From the NCBI RefSeq assembly GCF_001665785.1, contig NZ_LZSO01000035.1:62001-126000 (forward strand): a stretch of DNA of 64,000 bases, in the 5' to 3' direction. A model generated the notes under the pieces. It had not been told where the DNA came from and did not search any database. It saw only the letters and a program-made list of their open reading frames with translations. The DNA comes from Mycolicibacterium peregrinum. GTDB lineage: Bacteria; Actinomycetota; Actinomycetes; Mycobacteriales; Mycobacteriaceae. The stretch's first letter is position 1, and each line of letters opens with the position of its first letter. The translations under genes were made by a program, and so were the position numbers. Shown in pieces: positions 7,279-15,949 of this stretch.

Positions 7279-9444
7279 TTATGCGGCGTCGGCGAGGGTC
7301 TCGATGTGGGTGGGCGTCACCCGCAGCACGCCGGCGCTGGCGATGTCGTAGAACAGGCCGATGACGTTGACGCGGCGGGCCAGTGGGTGGGCTTGCAGCG
7401 TCTGTACCTGCACGGCGATGTTGACCATCGACAGCTGATCGACCATGCCGAAGCCGGCCTCCGCCGCTGACTGCGCCACCGGGTGGCGGCCGTCGTCGAA
7501 CGCCTCGATCGACGGATTGCCATGGGCCAGCCAGGATTCCAGATGCTTGTCGCCTGCGTCGGTCTTGCCGAGCATCGCGGTCATGGCACCGCAGCTGGAG
7601 TGTCCGCACACCACGATCGAGCTGACCTCGAGCTTGTCGACGGCGAAGGCGATCGCCGCCTCGATCGACGCGTCGGCTTGGCCGGCCGGGATCATGTTGC
7701 CGACGTTGCGCACGGTGAACAGATCGCCCGGCCCGCTGCTGGTGATGACGTTGGGCACCACCCGCGAATCGGCGCAGGTGAGGAACAGCGTCTCGGGCCG
7801 CTGGGCGTGCACCAGCTCCTGCATGTGCGGGCGCAGCACCGGGGCGGTGCGACGGTGGTAGGCGGCCAGGCCGTGCAGGACTGATGACGCCTCCTCGCGC
7901 TGCCACGAGCTCCACGGCACCACGCCGGAACGCTTGTCGAACGGTGTGAAGCCACGTGTCGGGGGCCCGGCCACTGCGCTGGACATCTCGACGACGCCGA
8001 CATCATGGATGTCGACCGAGCCGCCGGTGGCCACGTGCTGGCGCTGCCACTCTTCGATCGTCTCGTGGGCGGCGTGGTCGATGAAGTCGACCGACAGTTC
8101 CACGGTCACCGACGAACCTGTCGGCACCTTGCCCAGTGCGCTGGTGAGCGTCGGAAGGGACAGGAAGGTGCACGAACCTTCGATGGCGACGCGCCAGGTG
8201 TTCTCGCCGGTGGGTTCGGACACGATGTTGGTGCGCACCACCCGCCACACGGTCAGTGCGACCGCCAGCGCCAGGCCGATCAGCACACCTTCGAGCAGGT
8301 TGAGGAACACCACACCGGCAGCCGTGACGGCGTACACCGCGAGATCGCCTGTGCGCCGCGCAGTTTCGATGTGAGCGCGCTTGACCAGCTGGCAGCCGAT
8401 GACGATCAGGAGGCCCGCGAGTGCGGCGGTCGGGATCATCTGGGCCAAACCGGCGAACGGCACCGCGAAGATCAGGATCCAGACGCCGTGCAGGATGGCC
8501 GAGGCGCGGGTGCGGGCGCCGGCGGCGACGTTGGTCGAACTCCGCACGATCACGCCGGTGACGGGCAGACCGCCGATGGCGCCCGAGACCATGTTGGCCG
8601 TGCCCTGGCCGATCATCTCGCGGTCGAAGTTGGTGCGCGGCCCGGTGTGCATGCGGTCGACCGACACGGCCGACAGCAGGCTCTCGACGCTGGCGATCAA
8701 CGCGATGGTGAGGACGCCGGCGGCGAACGCGCCCCAGTTGCCCTCGGGCAGGCTGGGCAGGGCCAGCGCGTCCAGCAGGGAGCCGTTGATCTGGATGCGG
8801 GTGACGTCACCGAACGTCGGCAGCAACGACAGTGCGGTGACGCCGACGATGGCGACCAGCGGACCGGGCACCTTCTTCACTGCGGCTGGCATCCAGCGCC
8901 ATCCCACGAGGATCGCGATCACCAGTCCGCCCAGGATGACGCCGTGGCCGTGGGCGTTGATCAGCTGACCAGGCAGTTCGGCCACATTCGCCCAGGCAGA
9001 GCTGTTGGAGCTGCCGCCGAGCAGTACGTGGATCTGCTGCAGTGCGATGGTGATGCCGATGCCGGCCAGCATCGCGTGCACCACGACCGGGGAGATGGCC
9101 AGTGCGGCGCGTGCCACCCGGCTCAGTCCGAAGAGGATCTGGAGCACGCCGGCGCACAGGGTGATGGCGCAGGTGACGGCCCAGCCGAATTGCGAGATGA
9201 GCCCGGCGACCACCACGGTGAGGCCGGCGGCAGGGCCGCTGACCTGCAGCGGGGACCCGCCGAGGGCGCCGGCCAGGATGCCGCCGACGATCGCGGCGAT
9301 GATGCCGGCGAGTACCGGAGCGCCGGAGGCCACAGCGATGCCCAGGGACAACGGCAGGGCGACAAGGAACACCACCAGCGAGGCGGGTAGGTCGTATCGC
9401 AGAACGGCCCGGGCCCGTTCTGCGAAATCAGTCGTTTGCTGCAT
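7279..9444 (-). CDS. SulP-family anion transporter fused to beta-carbonic anhydrase
   Basis: A 721-residue two-domain protein, like M. tuberculosis Rv3273. Residues 15-400 form the SulP membrane domain with about eleven helices; 410-485 are a degenerate STAS-like region; 510-721 are a beta-class carbonic anhydrase with zinc ligands C557, H615 and C618 plus the D559-R561 dyad (motifs CADSR and CGHSSCG). The expected role is bicarbonate or sulfate uptake coupled to CO2/bicarbonate interconversion at the inner face of the membrane. The ATG at 9444 is preceded on its strand by GGAGGAG five bases away, better supported than longer in-frame starts up to 9564. It is divergent from the two-component operon, with a 475-bp AT-richer spacer between them. 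Confidence 0.88.
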   Translation of the reverse strand: MQQTTDFAERARAVLRYDLPASLVVFLVALPLSLGIAVASGAPVLAGIIAAIVGGILAGALGGSPLQVSGPAAGLTVVVAGLISQFGWAVTCAITLCAGVLQILFGLSRVARAALAISPVVVHAMLAGIGITIALQQIHVLLGGSSNSSAWANVAELPGQLINAHGHGVILGGLVIAILVGWRWMPAAVKKVPGPLVAIVGVTALSLLPTFGDVTRIQINGSLLDALALPSLPEGNWGAFAAGVLTIALIASVESLLSAVSVDRMHTGPRTNFDREMIGQGTANMVSGAIGGLPVTGVIVRSSTNVAAGARTRASAILHGVWILIFAVPFAGLAQMIPTAALAGLLIVIGCQLVKRAHIETARRTGDLAVYAVTAAGVVFLNLLEGVLIGLALAVALTVWRVVRTNIVSEPTGENTWRVAIEGSCTFLSLPTLTSALGKVPTGSSVTVELSVDFIDHAAHETIEEWQRQHVATGGSVDIHDVGVVEMSSAVAGPPTRGFTPFDKRSGVVPWSSWQREEASSVLHGLAAYHRRTAPVLRPHMQELVHAQRPETLFLTCADSRVVPNVITSSGPGDLFTVRNVGNMIPAGQADASIEAAIAFAVDKLEVSSIVVCGHSSCGAMTAMLGKTDAGDKHLESWLAHGNPSIEAFDDGRHPVAQSAAEAGFGMVDQLSMVNIAVQVQTLQAHPLARRVNVIGLFYDIASAGVLRVTPTHIETLADAA

Positions 9445-9470
9445 TGCACTCCTCCGTGTGGAGATGGTCA

Positions 9471-9531
9471 TGCGCGGACCCGCCGCGTTGCAGGTCCGCG
9501 CAAAGTTATTGACGCCGTTGTCGGTGAACAA
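9471..9531 (-). promoter_or_regulatory. Putative promoter and operator of the SulP-CA gene
   Basis: Read on the minus strand, TTGTTC (9531-9526) and TAACTT (9508-9503) are separated by 17 bp, a plausible sigma-A-type -35/-10 pair. Just downstream, a perfect 10-bp inverted repeat (TGCGCGGACC at 9471-9480 and GGTCCGCGCA at 9493-9502, 12-bp spacer) abuts the -10 box and would overlap the start point, as a repressor site would. It could instead be a 5' leader hairpin. Confidence 0.35.
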
Positions 9532-9919
9532 CTTCGAAAGATGTTGGAGCACAGCGCGACACAAGACGGGCTGGGTTCAGATGTAGCTCGGCAACACCCA
9601 ATTGCTATGGGCGAGACTATTTATCGCTGTAAGAAGGCGCAAGGAAGTTTGTGCCATGCATAGAGAACCCAAATGTTTCATTGGTGTGTCAATTGGTGAA
9701 TATGGCTGGTGTGCAGGGGAAACCGTTTGACGCATCAGGGGGCGGCACCGAGTGTTCACCAAATTGTTTCGAAAAGATATGTATTGCACCGAATCTCGGC
9801 TGGATCACCATTTCATGTGAAGGTGATGTGAGTCATAGGAGCCGGTGGGTGAACGGCATTCCCTTAGAACTCCATATGAACTCCGTGACAACGGTCTGTG
9901 TACTCCGCACAATGGAAAC
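9532..9919. other. AT-richer intergenic region upstream of the response regulator
   Basis: About 390 bp without a convincing gene. It is noticeably richer in A and T than its surroundings (for example TTGTTTCGAAAAGATATG near 9764). TrcR-type response regulators are known to bind AT-rich DNA upstream of their own gene, so this may hold the autoregulatory promoter. I cannot place a promoter firmly. Short open frames here have no ribosome sites or family resemblance. Confidence 0.4.
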
Positions 9920-10693
9920 ATGACGACGATGTCCGTTTCCCCCCGTGCCCAGCAACCGCGCCAGGCCATCCTCGGACAGTTGCCGAAGATCCATCGCGCC
10001 GACGGGTCTGCGATTCGCGTACTGCTGGTCGACGATGAGCCGGCGCTGACCAACCTGGTGAAGATGGCCCTGCACTACGAGGGCTGGGAGGTCGACGTGG
10101 CCCACAACGGCCATGATGCCGTCGCCAAGTTCGACGAGATCGAACCTGACGTCGTGGTCCTCGACATCATGCTGCCCGATATCGATGGGTTGCAGATTCT
10201 GCAGCGGGTCCGTGAGGCCGACGGCTACACGCCCACGCTGTTCCTGACCGCCAGGGATTCGGTGCTTGACCGGGTATCCGGCCTGACCGCGGGTGCCGAC
10301 GACTACATGACCAAACCGTTCAGCCTCGAGGAGCTGGTGGCCCGTCTGCGCGGGTTGCTGCGCCGCTCCAGCCACACGACACCGCCCGCCGACGAGACCC
10401 TCAAGGTCGGCGACATGGTGCTCGACGGGGCAAGCCGCGAGGTCACCCGGGGCGGTGAACCGATCAACCTCACCGTCACGGAGTTCGAGCTGCTGCGCTA
10501 CCTGATGCGGAATCCGCGCCGTGCGCTGAGCCGTGCCGAGATCCTCGACCGGGTGTGGAACTACGGGTTCGGCGGAAAGTCCAGCATCGTCGACCTCTAC
10601 ATTTCCTACCTGCGCAAAAAGGTCGATACCGACCGCGAACCGATGATCCACACCGTGCGCGGCGTCGGCTACATGCTGCGCCCGGCCTCGTGA
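9920..10693 (+). CDS. OmpR/PhoB-family response regulator (TrcR-like)
   Basis: A 257-residue DNA-binding response regulator. The receiver domain (about 32-145) has acidic residues D38-D39, phosphoacceptor D82 in VVVLDIMLPD, and the Thr and Lys of LTARD and KPFS. The C-terminal winged helix (about 160-257) ends in the family's GVGYMLR. Length (257) and partner length match the TrcR/TrcS pair of M. tuberculosis, but I assign that only tentatively. The ATG at 9920 (MTTMSVSP) is preferred to an upstream ATG at 9845; a second candidate is 9929. The kinase follows 7 bp downstream, so both are one operon. Confidence 0.85.
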   Translation: MTTMSVSPRAQQPRQAILGQLPKIHRADGSAIRVLLVDDEPALTNLVKMALHYEGWEVDVAHNGHDAVAKFDEIEPDVVVLDIMLPDIDGLQILQRVREADGYTPTLFLTARDSVLDRVSGLTAGADDYMTKPFSLEELVARLRGLLRRSSHTTPPADETLKVGDMVLDGASREVTRGGEPINLTVTEFELLRYLMRNPRRALSRAEILDRVWNYGFGGKSSIVDLYISYLRKKVDTDREPMIHTVRGVGYMLRPAS

Positions 10694-10700
10694 CCCACTG

Positions 10701-12215
10701 ATGCCGCCCAGGCGTTGGGGGCCGCGCTCACTGCGCCGGCAACTGGTACTGGGCGTCAGTGCGCTCGTCACCGTGGTGCTGTTCGCCGTCGGCGCGTTAT
10801 CCGTGTACAGCTTGCACACCTATGTGACGACGATGAGCGATACCGAGGTGTCGCGGTCGTTGGCAGCGTTCAGCCATTCCCTGGAGAAGTGGCGGGAGAG
10901 CCGTACCGACCATGAGCTCGCGTCGGACACCGAGGCGCTCACGGCATTCGTCGGGCAGGCTCCGGGAAACCTGATCGCGGTGCTGCACGACGGCGAGGTG
11001 ATCCAGTCGGCGGTGTTCTCCGATGGTGAGCCGCATCCGGCGCCGGCAGCGGTGACCGCGGCACTCGACCAGTACAACTGGACCGACGAGCAGCCCCGCA
11101 CCGTGAAGCTTCCGGTGCTGGGCTCCTATCGATTGGCCAGTCAGCCTGCGGGCAACGGCGACATGCTGGTGTCCGGAGTGTCGCTGGACAGCGCGAACAT
11201 GGTGATCGCCCGCAAGACGGTGACCGTCGGGGTGATGATCGTCATCGCCCTGATCGTCACAGCCTTGGGCACCGTTGCGGTGGTGCGCTATGCGCTGCGG
11301 CCGTTGAGCCGGGTGGCGGCCACTGCGGCCAAGGTCGCGAAGTTGCCCTTGGACGGTGGCGACCACCGCATCACGACGCGGGTGCGGGACAAGGACACCG
11401 ATCCGGACACCGAGGTCGGCCTGGTGGGCGACACGCTCAACCAGCTGTTGGCGAATGTCGACAGCGCGCTGGCCGCGCTGGCCGAGTCCGACCGGCGCAC
11501 CCGGCAGTTCCTCACCGATGCCAGCCATGAGCTGCGCACGCCACTCGCGGCGATCCAGGGTTATGCCGAGCTCACCCGGCAGGACAGCGCGAACCTACCG
11601 CCGACCACCGAATACGCCCTGGCCCGTATCGAGGCCGAGGCGCGGCGGATGACCGGTCTGGTCAGCGACCTGCTGCTGTTGTCGCGGTTGAGCGAAGGGC
11701 AGGAACTGGAGACCGACGACATCGACCTGAGTGATCTGGTGGTGGACGCGATCAACGACGTGGCGGTGGGCGCACCCGAACATCACTGGGTGGCCGAGCT
11801 GCCCGACGATCCGCTCTGGGTGCGCGGGGACCTCGCCCGGCTGCACCAGGTGATCAGCAATCTGTTGACGAATGCCCGGATACACACACCGCCCGGTGTG
11901 ACGGTCGCCATTGCCTTGGCCGAGGCCGGAGAATTCGCCGAATTGACGGTCACCGATGACGGCCCCGGAATTGATGCCGAATTGTTGCCGAATCTATTTG
12001 GCAGGTTTGTCAGGGCGGATAAATCGCGGTCACGGGAATTGGGTAGCACCGGGTTGGGGCTGGCTATCGTGGCGTCGATCGTCGAGGCGCACCAGGGGAC
12101 CGTCGCGGTCGCCTCAAAGCCTGGTAGCACCGTGTTTACCGTGCGGATCCCGCTCGCCACCGACGTCGCTCCGGAGACGCTGGTCGCTCATGCAAAAAAT
12201 ATGAATCAGGCCTGA
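10701..12215 (+). CDS. Sensor histidine kinase (TrcS-like)
   Basis: A 504-residue membrane sensor kinase. Transmembrane helices at about 15-37 and 174-196 bracket an extracytoplasmic sensing region of some 135 residues. A HAMP domain (197-250) leads to the H-box with phosphoacceptor H276 in TDASHELRTPL, then an N-box (HQVISNLLTNARIHTP) and G-boxes DDGPGID and GSTGLGLAIV. It should autophosphorylate and pass phosphate to the adjacent response regulator. The final 300 bp use more A/T-ending codons than the rest of the gene. The sensed signal is unknown. It is followed by two small secreted protein genes on the same strand. Confidence 0.88.
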   Translation: MPPRRWGPRSLRRQLVLGVSALVTVVLFAVGALSVYSLHTYVTTMSDTEVSRSLAAFSHSLEKWRESRTDHELASDTEALTAFVGQAPGNLIAVLHDGEVIQSAVFSDGEPHPAPAAVTAALDQYNWTDEQPRTVKLPVLGSYRLASQPAGNGDMLVSGVSLDSANMVIARKTVTVGVMIVIALIVTALGTVAVVRYALRPLSRVAATAAKVAKLPLDGGDHRITTRVRDKDTDPDTEVGLVGDTLNQLLANVDSALAALAESDRRTRQFLTDASHELRTPLAAIQGYAELTRQDSANLPPTTEYALARIEAEARRMTGLVSDLLLLSRLSEGQELETDDIDLSDLVVDAINDVAVGAPEHHWVAELPDDPLWVRGDLARLHQVISNLLTNARIHTPPGVTVAIALAEAGEFAELTVTDDGPGIDAELLPNLFGRFVRADKSRSRELGSTGLGLAIVASIVEAHQGTVAVASKPGSTVFTVRIPLATDVAPETLVAHAKNMNQA

Positions 12216-12337
12216 ATATTCTTTGACGGCCGAGCCGTATGCAGTAATTCGTATGTGTTCAATATGAGTTGATGGACCCTGGTGAAAAGGCTCTTTAGGC
12301 TGGAAGTACCTCAGCAAGAGAAAGGCCAGGTAATTCA

Positions 12338-12649
12338 ATGATGAACATCTGGAAAACTATTGCCATCGCCTCCGCCGGAGCCGGTCTGGCATTGGGCGCG
12401 CTGGCAGCCCCGGCCGCCGCGGCGCCGAGTGGTGCAGGGTCTGCCCAGCAGACCATCAAGCAACTGGAGGACGAGGGCTACCGCGTCATCCTGTCCCGGG
12501 TCGGCAGCGGGTCGATCAATGACTGCAACGTCAAGGCGGTCCGCCCCGGCCGCGACATCACCGAGCTCAAGGCCGCGCCGCGGGGCAACACCGAGGAGCG
12601 GGTCCGCTACACCACGGTGTACGTCGACCTCGCCTGCGGCGGCAAGTAG
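12338..12649 (+). CDS. Small secreted protein, function unknown
   Basis: A 103-residue protein with a clear Sec signal peptide: Lys6 followed by a hydrophobic core (about 8-20) and an AAPAAAAP cleavage region near residue 28. The mature part is about 75 residues with two cysteines (in NDCNVK and LACGGK), which could form a disulfide after export. It ends immediately after the second cysteine. Two ATG codons occur in tandem at 12338 and 12341; AGAAAGG at 12319-12325 supports either. Such small mycobacterial exported proteins have no established function. Its place 122 bp after the sensor kinase makes it a candidate target of that two-component system. Confidence 0.75.
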   Translation: MMNIWKTIAIASAGAGLALGALAAPAAAAPSGAGSAQQTIKQLEDEGYRVILSRVGSGSINDCNVKAVRPGRDITELKAAPRGNTEERVRYTTVYVDLACGGK

Positions 12650-12653
12650 CCCG

Positions 12654-12689
12654 AACCCGGAGCGGTGGACCGCGCTATCGCCCCGGGTT
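12654..12689. terminator. Nested hairpin after the small secreted protein gene
   Basis: AACCCGG at 12654-12660 pairs with CCGGGTT at 12683-12689, and an inner hairpin GCGGT-GG-ACCGC lies within the loop. It begins 5 bp after the stop codon, with no T-tract. Hairpin-only termination is likely. Confidence 0.5.
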
Positions 12690-12700
12690 AGGGTGGCGGC

Positions 12701-13216
12701 GTGCTGAGCAGAGTGGTGATTGGCCTGGTGAGCGCCGCGGGGGCGGCAGTGATGAGCGTGCCCGGCATAGCGGCTGCGGAGCCGGAGCCTGCGCCCGCCG
12801 TCCCCAACGTCAACGTGTATCCGCCGGTCAAGACCTCGGAATACGCGGTGATGGACAACAACTGGTACGCCTTCAGCATCCCCGAAGGCATCACCTGCGT
12901 GTTGCAGCGCAGCGGCAGCTACGGCTGCAGCGGACCGATCCCGGCAGCACCCAACGGTGCCAATCTGGTCAGCGGCGGCCCGGGAGTTCCCGGGTTCGCC
13001 AGTTCGCCTGCCCCGGTGTTCGGCGTCGTCGAGAATCCCAAGCCGTTGCCGCCGAACTCGCGGATCAGCTACCAGACGATCAGCTGCGGCACCGACGGCG
13101 TCTCGACGTCGTGCATCGACGGGCGCAACCAGTCCGGCTTCGTGATCAGCCCGGCGGGCAGCTTCGTCATCGGCAAGCAGGAGTCGGACTTCAAACCGAC
13201 CTTTCAGATCGGCTGA
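12701..13216 (+). CDS. Secreted protein with four cysteines, function unknown
   Basis: A 171-residue protein starting at GTG 12701. Residues 1-26 are a signal peptide ending in an A-A-A/E cleavage site (GIAAAEPEPAP). The mature protein has four cysteines in two close pairs (TCVLQRSGSYGC and SCGTDGVSTSC), suggesting two small disulfide loops, and several Pro/Gly-rich stretches. This is the look of a small exported mycobacterial family without known function. The stop is only 13 bp from the convergent APC permease stop. It may be exported to the envelope or medium; no lipobox is present. Confidence 0.72.
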   Translation: MLSRVVIGLVSAAGAAVMSVPGIAAAEPEPAPAVPNVNVYPPVKTSEYAVMDNNWYAFSIPEGITCVLQRSGSYGCSGPIPAAPNGANLVSGGPGVPGFASSPAPVFGVVENPKPLPPNSRISYQTISCGTDGVSTSCIDGRNQSGFVISPAGSFVIGKQESDFKPTFQIG

Positions 13217-13229
13217 GACCGGCTGTCCC

Positions 13230-14669
13230 TCAGCCGATCCCTTCGAGCGTCTCCATGTCGCTGGTGCCGATCTTCGCGATCACCTCGGGTGACCGTCGGC
13301 TCAGAATCCAGTACCAGGCCAGTGCGGCGGCGACCGTCGCCAGGAACAGCCACGGGATCACGTTGAGCGGGTAGGCCGGCACCGGATACACGTTGGCGTA
13401 GAACACATATGCCATCGATCCGATGGCCAGCGCGGCGGCCGGCCAGACCAGCGGAACACGGACCTTGATGCTGCGCAGGAACACCACGGCCGCGATCGCG
13501 GCGGCGGCGTAGGCGACCATGTAACCGTAGGTCCCGTAGGTGTCCACCCAGGTCACGACGTCCATCGCGTCGACGCCGACCAGATACAGGACCACGGGCA
13601 CCGCGATCACCAGCGGGCTGACCGAGATCAGCGCGCGGTGCGGGGTCAGATGCGTCGGGTGGGTCCGGCCGATCGCCGACGGAACCACACCCTCCTTGCC
13701 CATCACGTACAGGATGCGGCCGATGACGTTCATCGGAGCGACCACCACGGCAAAGAACGATGCGGCGATACCGAAGTTGAGGATCGGGTTGAACCAGCCC
13801 GGCATGCCGACCAGGGTCGCGAGATCGTTGAGCGGCTGGGCGGATTCGCCGAGGCCGGATCCCAGCGCGGCCACCTGGGTGTAGGCGGCGAAGACGTACA
13901 GCACACCCACGCCGGCAGCACTCCACATGATCGCCCGCGGCACCGCGCGGTACGGATCCTTGGCCTCGCGGGCCAGAGCGTCGGCACTGGAGAATCCGAC
14001 GAAGCCCAGGATGGCCAACACCATGCCTACCGCGATTCCAGACGGCTTGGCGCCACTGAAGTCGAACTGCTCGGAGTCGAAGGCGTCCGCCCCGAGGTGC
14101 ACCAGGGTGAACACCAGCAGCAGCGTGATGATGGACACCGAGATCAGTTCCAGCACAAGGGATACCCGCGCCGACAGCCGGATGCCCCGGATGGTGAACA
14201 AGGTGGCCAGCGCACCGAGGGCGACGGCCAGCACGATCTGGGCGACCACTCCGTGGACCGGAATGCCGAGCTGGTTGAGCAGGGTGGCGGTGTAGGCCAC
14301 CGAGCCGCTGAGTGAACCCGCGGCGATGCCGAAGCATCCGATGATCAGGCTGACGCCGGTCAGGTAGGCGCCGAATGGCCCCAGCGCGGTCGCGGCGTAG
14401 CTGTACAGCGAGCCGGCACTCGAGCGGCGCTTGGCGAACTGCGAGATGCAGTAGCCCACCGAGAGGATGACGACGGTGGCCAGGGCGAACGAGACCCAGG
14501 TGCCGTTACTGGCGGTGGTGTAGATGGCGGCCGCGGTGAACGCGATGACGGCGCTGGGCGCAATGTTGGCGATGGCCTGCGCGGCCAGTTCGCCGCCGCC
14601 CATCACCCCGCGGCGCAGGCCCGCGTCCCCGGTTGCGGTCTCGGCCCGGGTCTGAAGATATTCAGTCAC
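13230..14669 (-). CDS. APC-superfamily amino acid/amine permease
   Basis: A 479-residue secondary transporter with about twelve membrane helices. The first helix pair (NIAPSAVIAFTAAAIY) and the 'GFVGFSSADALAREAKDPYRAVPRAI' type loop, seen here near the middle, mark the amino acid-polyamine-organocation superfamily. It probably imports an amino acid, amine or amino alcohol by H+ symport. It lies 18 bp downstream of the alcohol dehydrogenase gene on the same strand, so the two form an operon whose divergent regulator is the XRE-cupin gene. Substrate is unknown, but pairing with a dehydrogenase suggests a compound oxidised after uptake. Confidence 0.83.
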   Translation of the reverse strand: MTEYLQTRAETATGDAGLRRGVMGGGELAAQAIANIAPSAVIAFTAAAIYTTASNGTWVSFALATVVILSVGYCISQFAKRRSSAGSLYSYAATALGPFGAYLTGVSLIIGCFGIAAGSLSGSVAYTATLLNQLGIPVHGVVAQIVLAVALGALATLFTIRGIRLSARVSLVLELISVSIITLLLVFTLVHLGADAFDSEQFDFSGAKPSGIAVGMVLAILGFVGFSSADALAREAKDPYRAVPRAIMWSAAGVGVLYVFAAYTQVAALGSGLGESAQPLNDLATLVGMPGWFNPILNFGIAASFFAVVVAPMNVIGRILYVMGKEGVVPSAIGRTHPTHLTPHRALISVSPLVIAVPVVLYLVGVDAMDVVTWVDTYGTYGYMVAYAAAAIAAVVFLRSIKVRVPLVWPAAALAIGSMAYVFYANVYPVPAYPLNVIPWLFLATVAAALAWYWILSRRSPEVIAKIGTSDMETLEGIG

Positions 14670-14687
14670 TTGGGATCTCGATTCTTC

Positions 14688-15833
14688 TCAGGCGTTCGGG
14701 ACGAGGAGTTGGCGCAGTGCGTGGCCGGCAGCCAGATCGTCGAGGGCGGCCGCGGCTTCGGCCAGTGGCCGTCGGGCGGAGATCATCGAGGCCAGGTCGA
14801 GGTTGCCTGCCATCACCTCGTCGACCAGCTTCGGGATGTCACGCTCGGGCACCGCCGAGCCGTAATTGGAGCCGAGGATCCGTTGATCGGCCTCGGCCAG
14901 TGCGAGTGGGTCGAAGCTGGCCCGCTCGCCGGCCGGTGGGAGGCCGACGATGACGGCGGCTCCGCCGAGGCCCAGTGCCGCGATGGCCTGCTCGGTGGTG
15001 GCGATCTTGCCGATGGCGTCGAAGATGTAGTCGTATCCGTCGGGCAGTACTTCGCGCAGGGCCGCCACGACGTCCTCGACCTCCGAGGCGTCGACCGTGT
15101 CGGTGGCGCCGAGTTTTCCTGCCAGGTCGAGCTTTTCGGCGACGACGTCCACCGCCACGATGCGTGACGCGCCGGCCAGTCGGGCGCCCTGGACGCAGGC
15201 CAGGCCCACTCCGCCGCAGCCGATCACCGCGACGGTCGAATCGGCTTGTACGCCTGCGGTATTGCGCACTGCGCCCACTCCGGTGGCGATGGCGCAGCCC
15301 ACGATCGCGATGTCTTCCAGGGGCGCATCCTTGCGGACCTTGATCGCGCCGCTGCGGGGTACCACGACCTGCTCGGCGTAGGAGGACACCCCGAGGTAGT
15401 GATGGATCTGGCCGCGCTCGTTGGACAGCCGGGTGGTTCCGTCGTACAGGGTGCCGCCGGTGGCCACGACCGAGGCCACCAGTGAGCACTGGGCCGGGCG
15501 GCCGGCCTGGCAGGCGCGGCATTCGCCACAGCCGGGCACCCAGCTGAGCACCACGTGGTCGCCGGGTTCGAGGTCGTCGACGCCGGAGCCGACCGCGGTG
15601 ACCACGCCGGATCCTTCGTGTCCCAGCACCACCGGCGCCGGGACGTCCCAGGCTCCGGTGGTGACGTGCAGGTCGGAGTGGCACACGCCGGCCGCGGCGA
15701 TCCGGACCTGCACCTCGCCGGGGCCGGGGGCGGCGAGGTCGACGTGCTCGATGCTGATTGTTCCGTTGCCGCCGAGGACCGCGGCCTGGATGCGCGTCGA
15801 CTCGCTGGTGGGTTCGGTTGCAGGTGCAGACAC
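14688..15833 (-). CDS. Zinc-dependent class III-type alcohol dehydrogenase
   Basis: A 381-residue medium-chain dehydrogenase. The catalytic zinc site is C51 (GVCHSD), H72-E73 (GHEGSG) and C180; the structural zinc site has C102, C105, C108 and C116. The NAD-binding motif is GCGGVG at 205-210. It should oxidise an alcohol or hydroxymethyl-type adduct with NAD. The start is GTG 15833, preceded on its strand by GAAAGG; longer frames reach into the divergent promoter. It is the first gene of an operon with the APC permease. The regulator gene is divergent, 116 bp away. Confidence 0.88.
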   Translation of the reverse strand: MSAPATEPTSESTRIQAAVLGGNGTISIEHVDLAAPGPGEVQVRIAAAGVCHSDLHVTTGAWDVPAPVVLGHEGSGVVTAVGSGVDDLEPGDHVVLSWVPGCGECRACQAGRPAQCSLVASVVATGGTLYDGTTRLSNERGQIHHYLGVSSYAEQVVVPRSGAIKVRKDAPLEDIAIVGCAIATGVGAVRNTAGVQADSTVAVIGCGGVGLACVQGARLAGASRIVAVDVVAEKLDLAGKLGATDTVDASEVEDVVAALREVLPDGYDYIFDAIGKIATTEQAIAALGLGGAAVIVGLPPAGERASFDPLALAEADQRILGSNYGSAVPERDIPKLVDEVMAGNLDLASMISARRPLAEAAAALDDLAAGHALRQLLVPNA

Positions 15834-15886
15834 CGCGTGCCTTTCTGTGCTTCGGAGGCACCGCCCACGTGTAGGGTTCAATGCCA

Positions 15887-15907
15887 TAAAACGATGGCTG
15901 TGTTTTA
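15887..15907. promoter_or_regulatory. Candidate operator between ADH and XRE-cupin genes
   Basis: TAAAAC at 15887-15892 and GTTTTA at 15902-15907 form an inverted repeat with a 9-bp spacer, giving half-sites about one and a half helical turns apart. It lies in the 116-bp divergent spacer, where the XRE-cupin protein would be expected to act. The arms are only 6 bp, so chance is not excluded. Confidence 0.35.
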
Positions 15908-15949
15908 CACCACTAAACGAACGCGCGTCAACAGGAAGGGGGAGCTTCA

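Noticed and set aside
8005..9390. 461-codon plus-strand frame antisense to the SulP-CA gene
   Set aside because: Composition is dominated by Asp, Gly, His and Arg, typical of reading a GC-rich gene backwards; the sense protein is a clear SulP-carbonic anhydrase.
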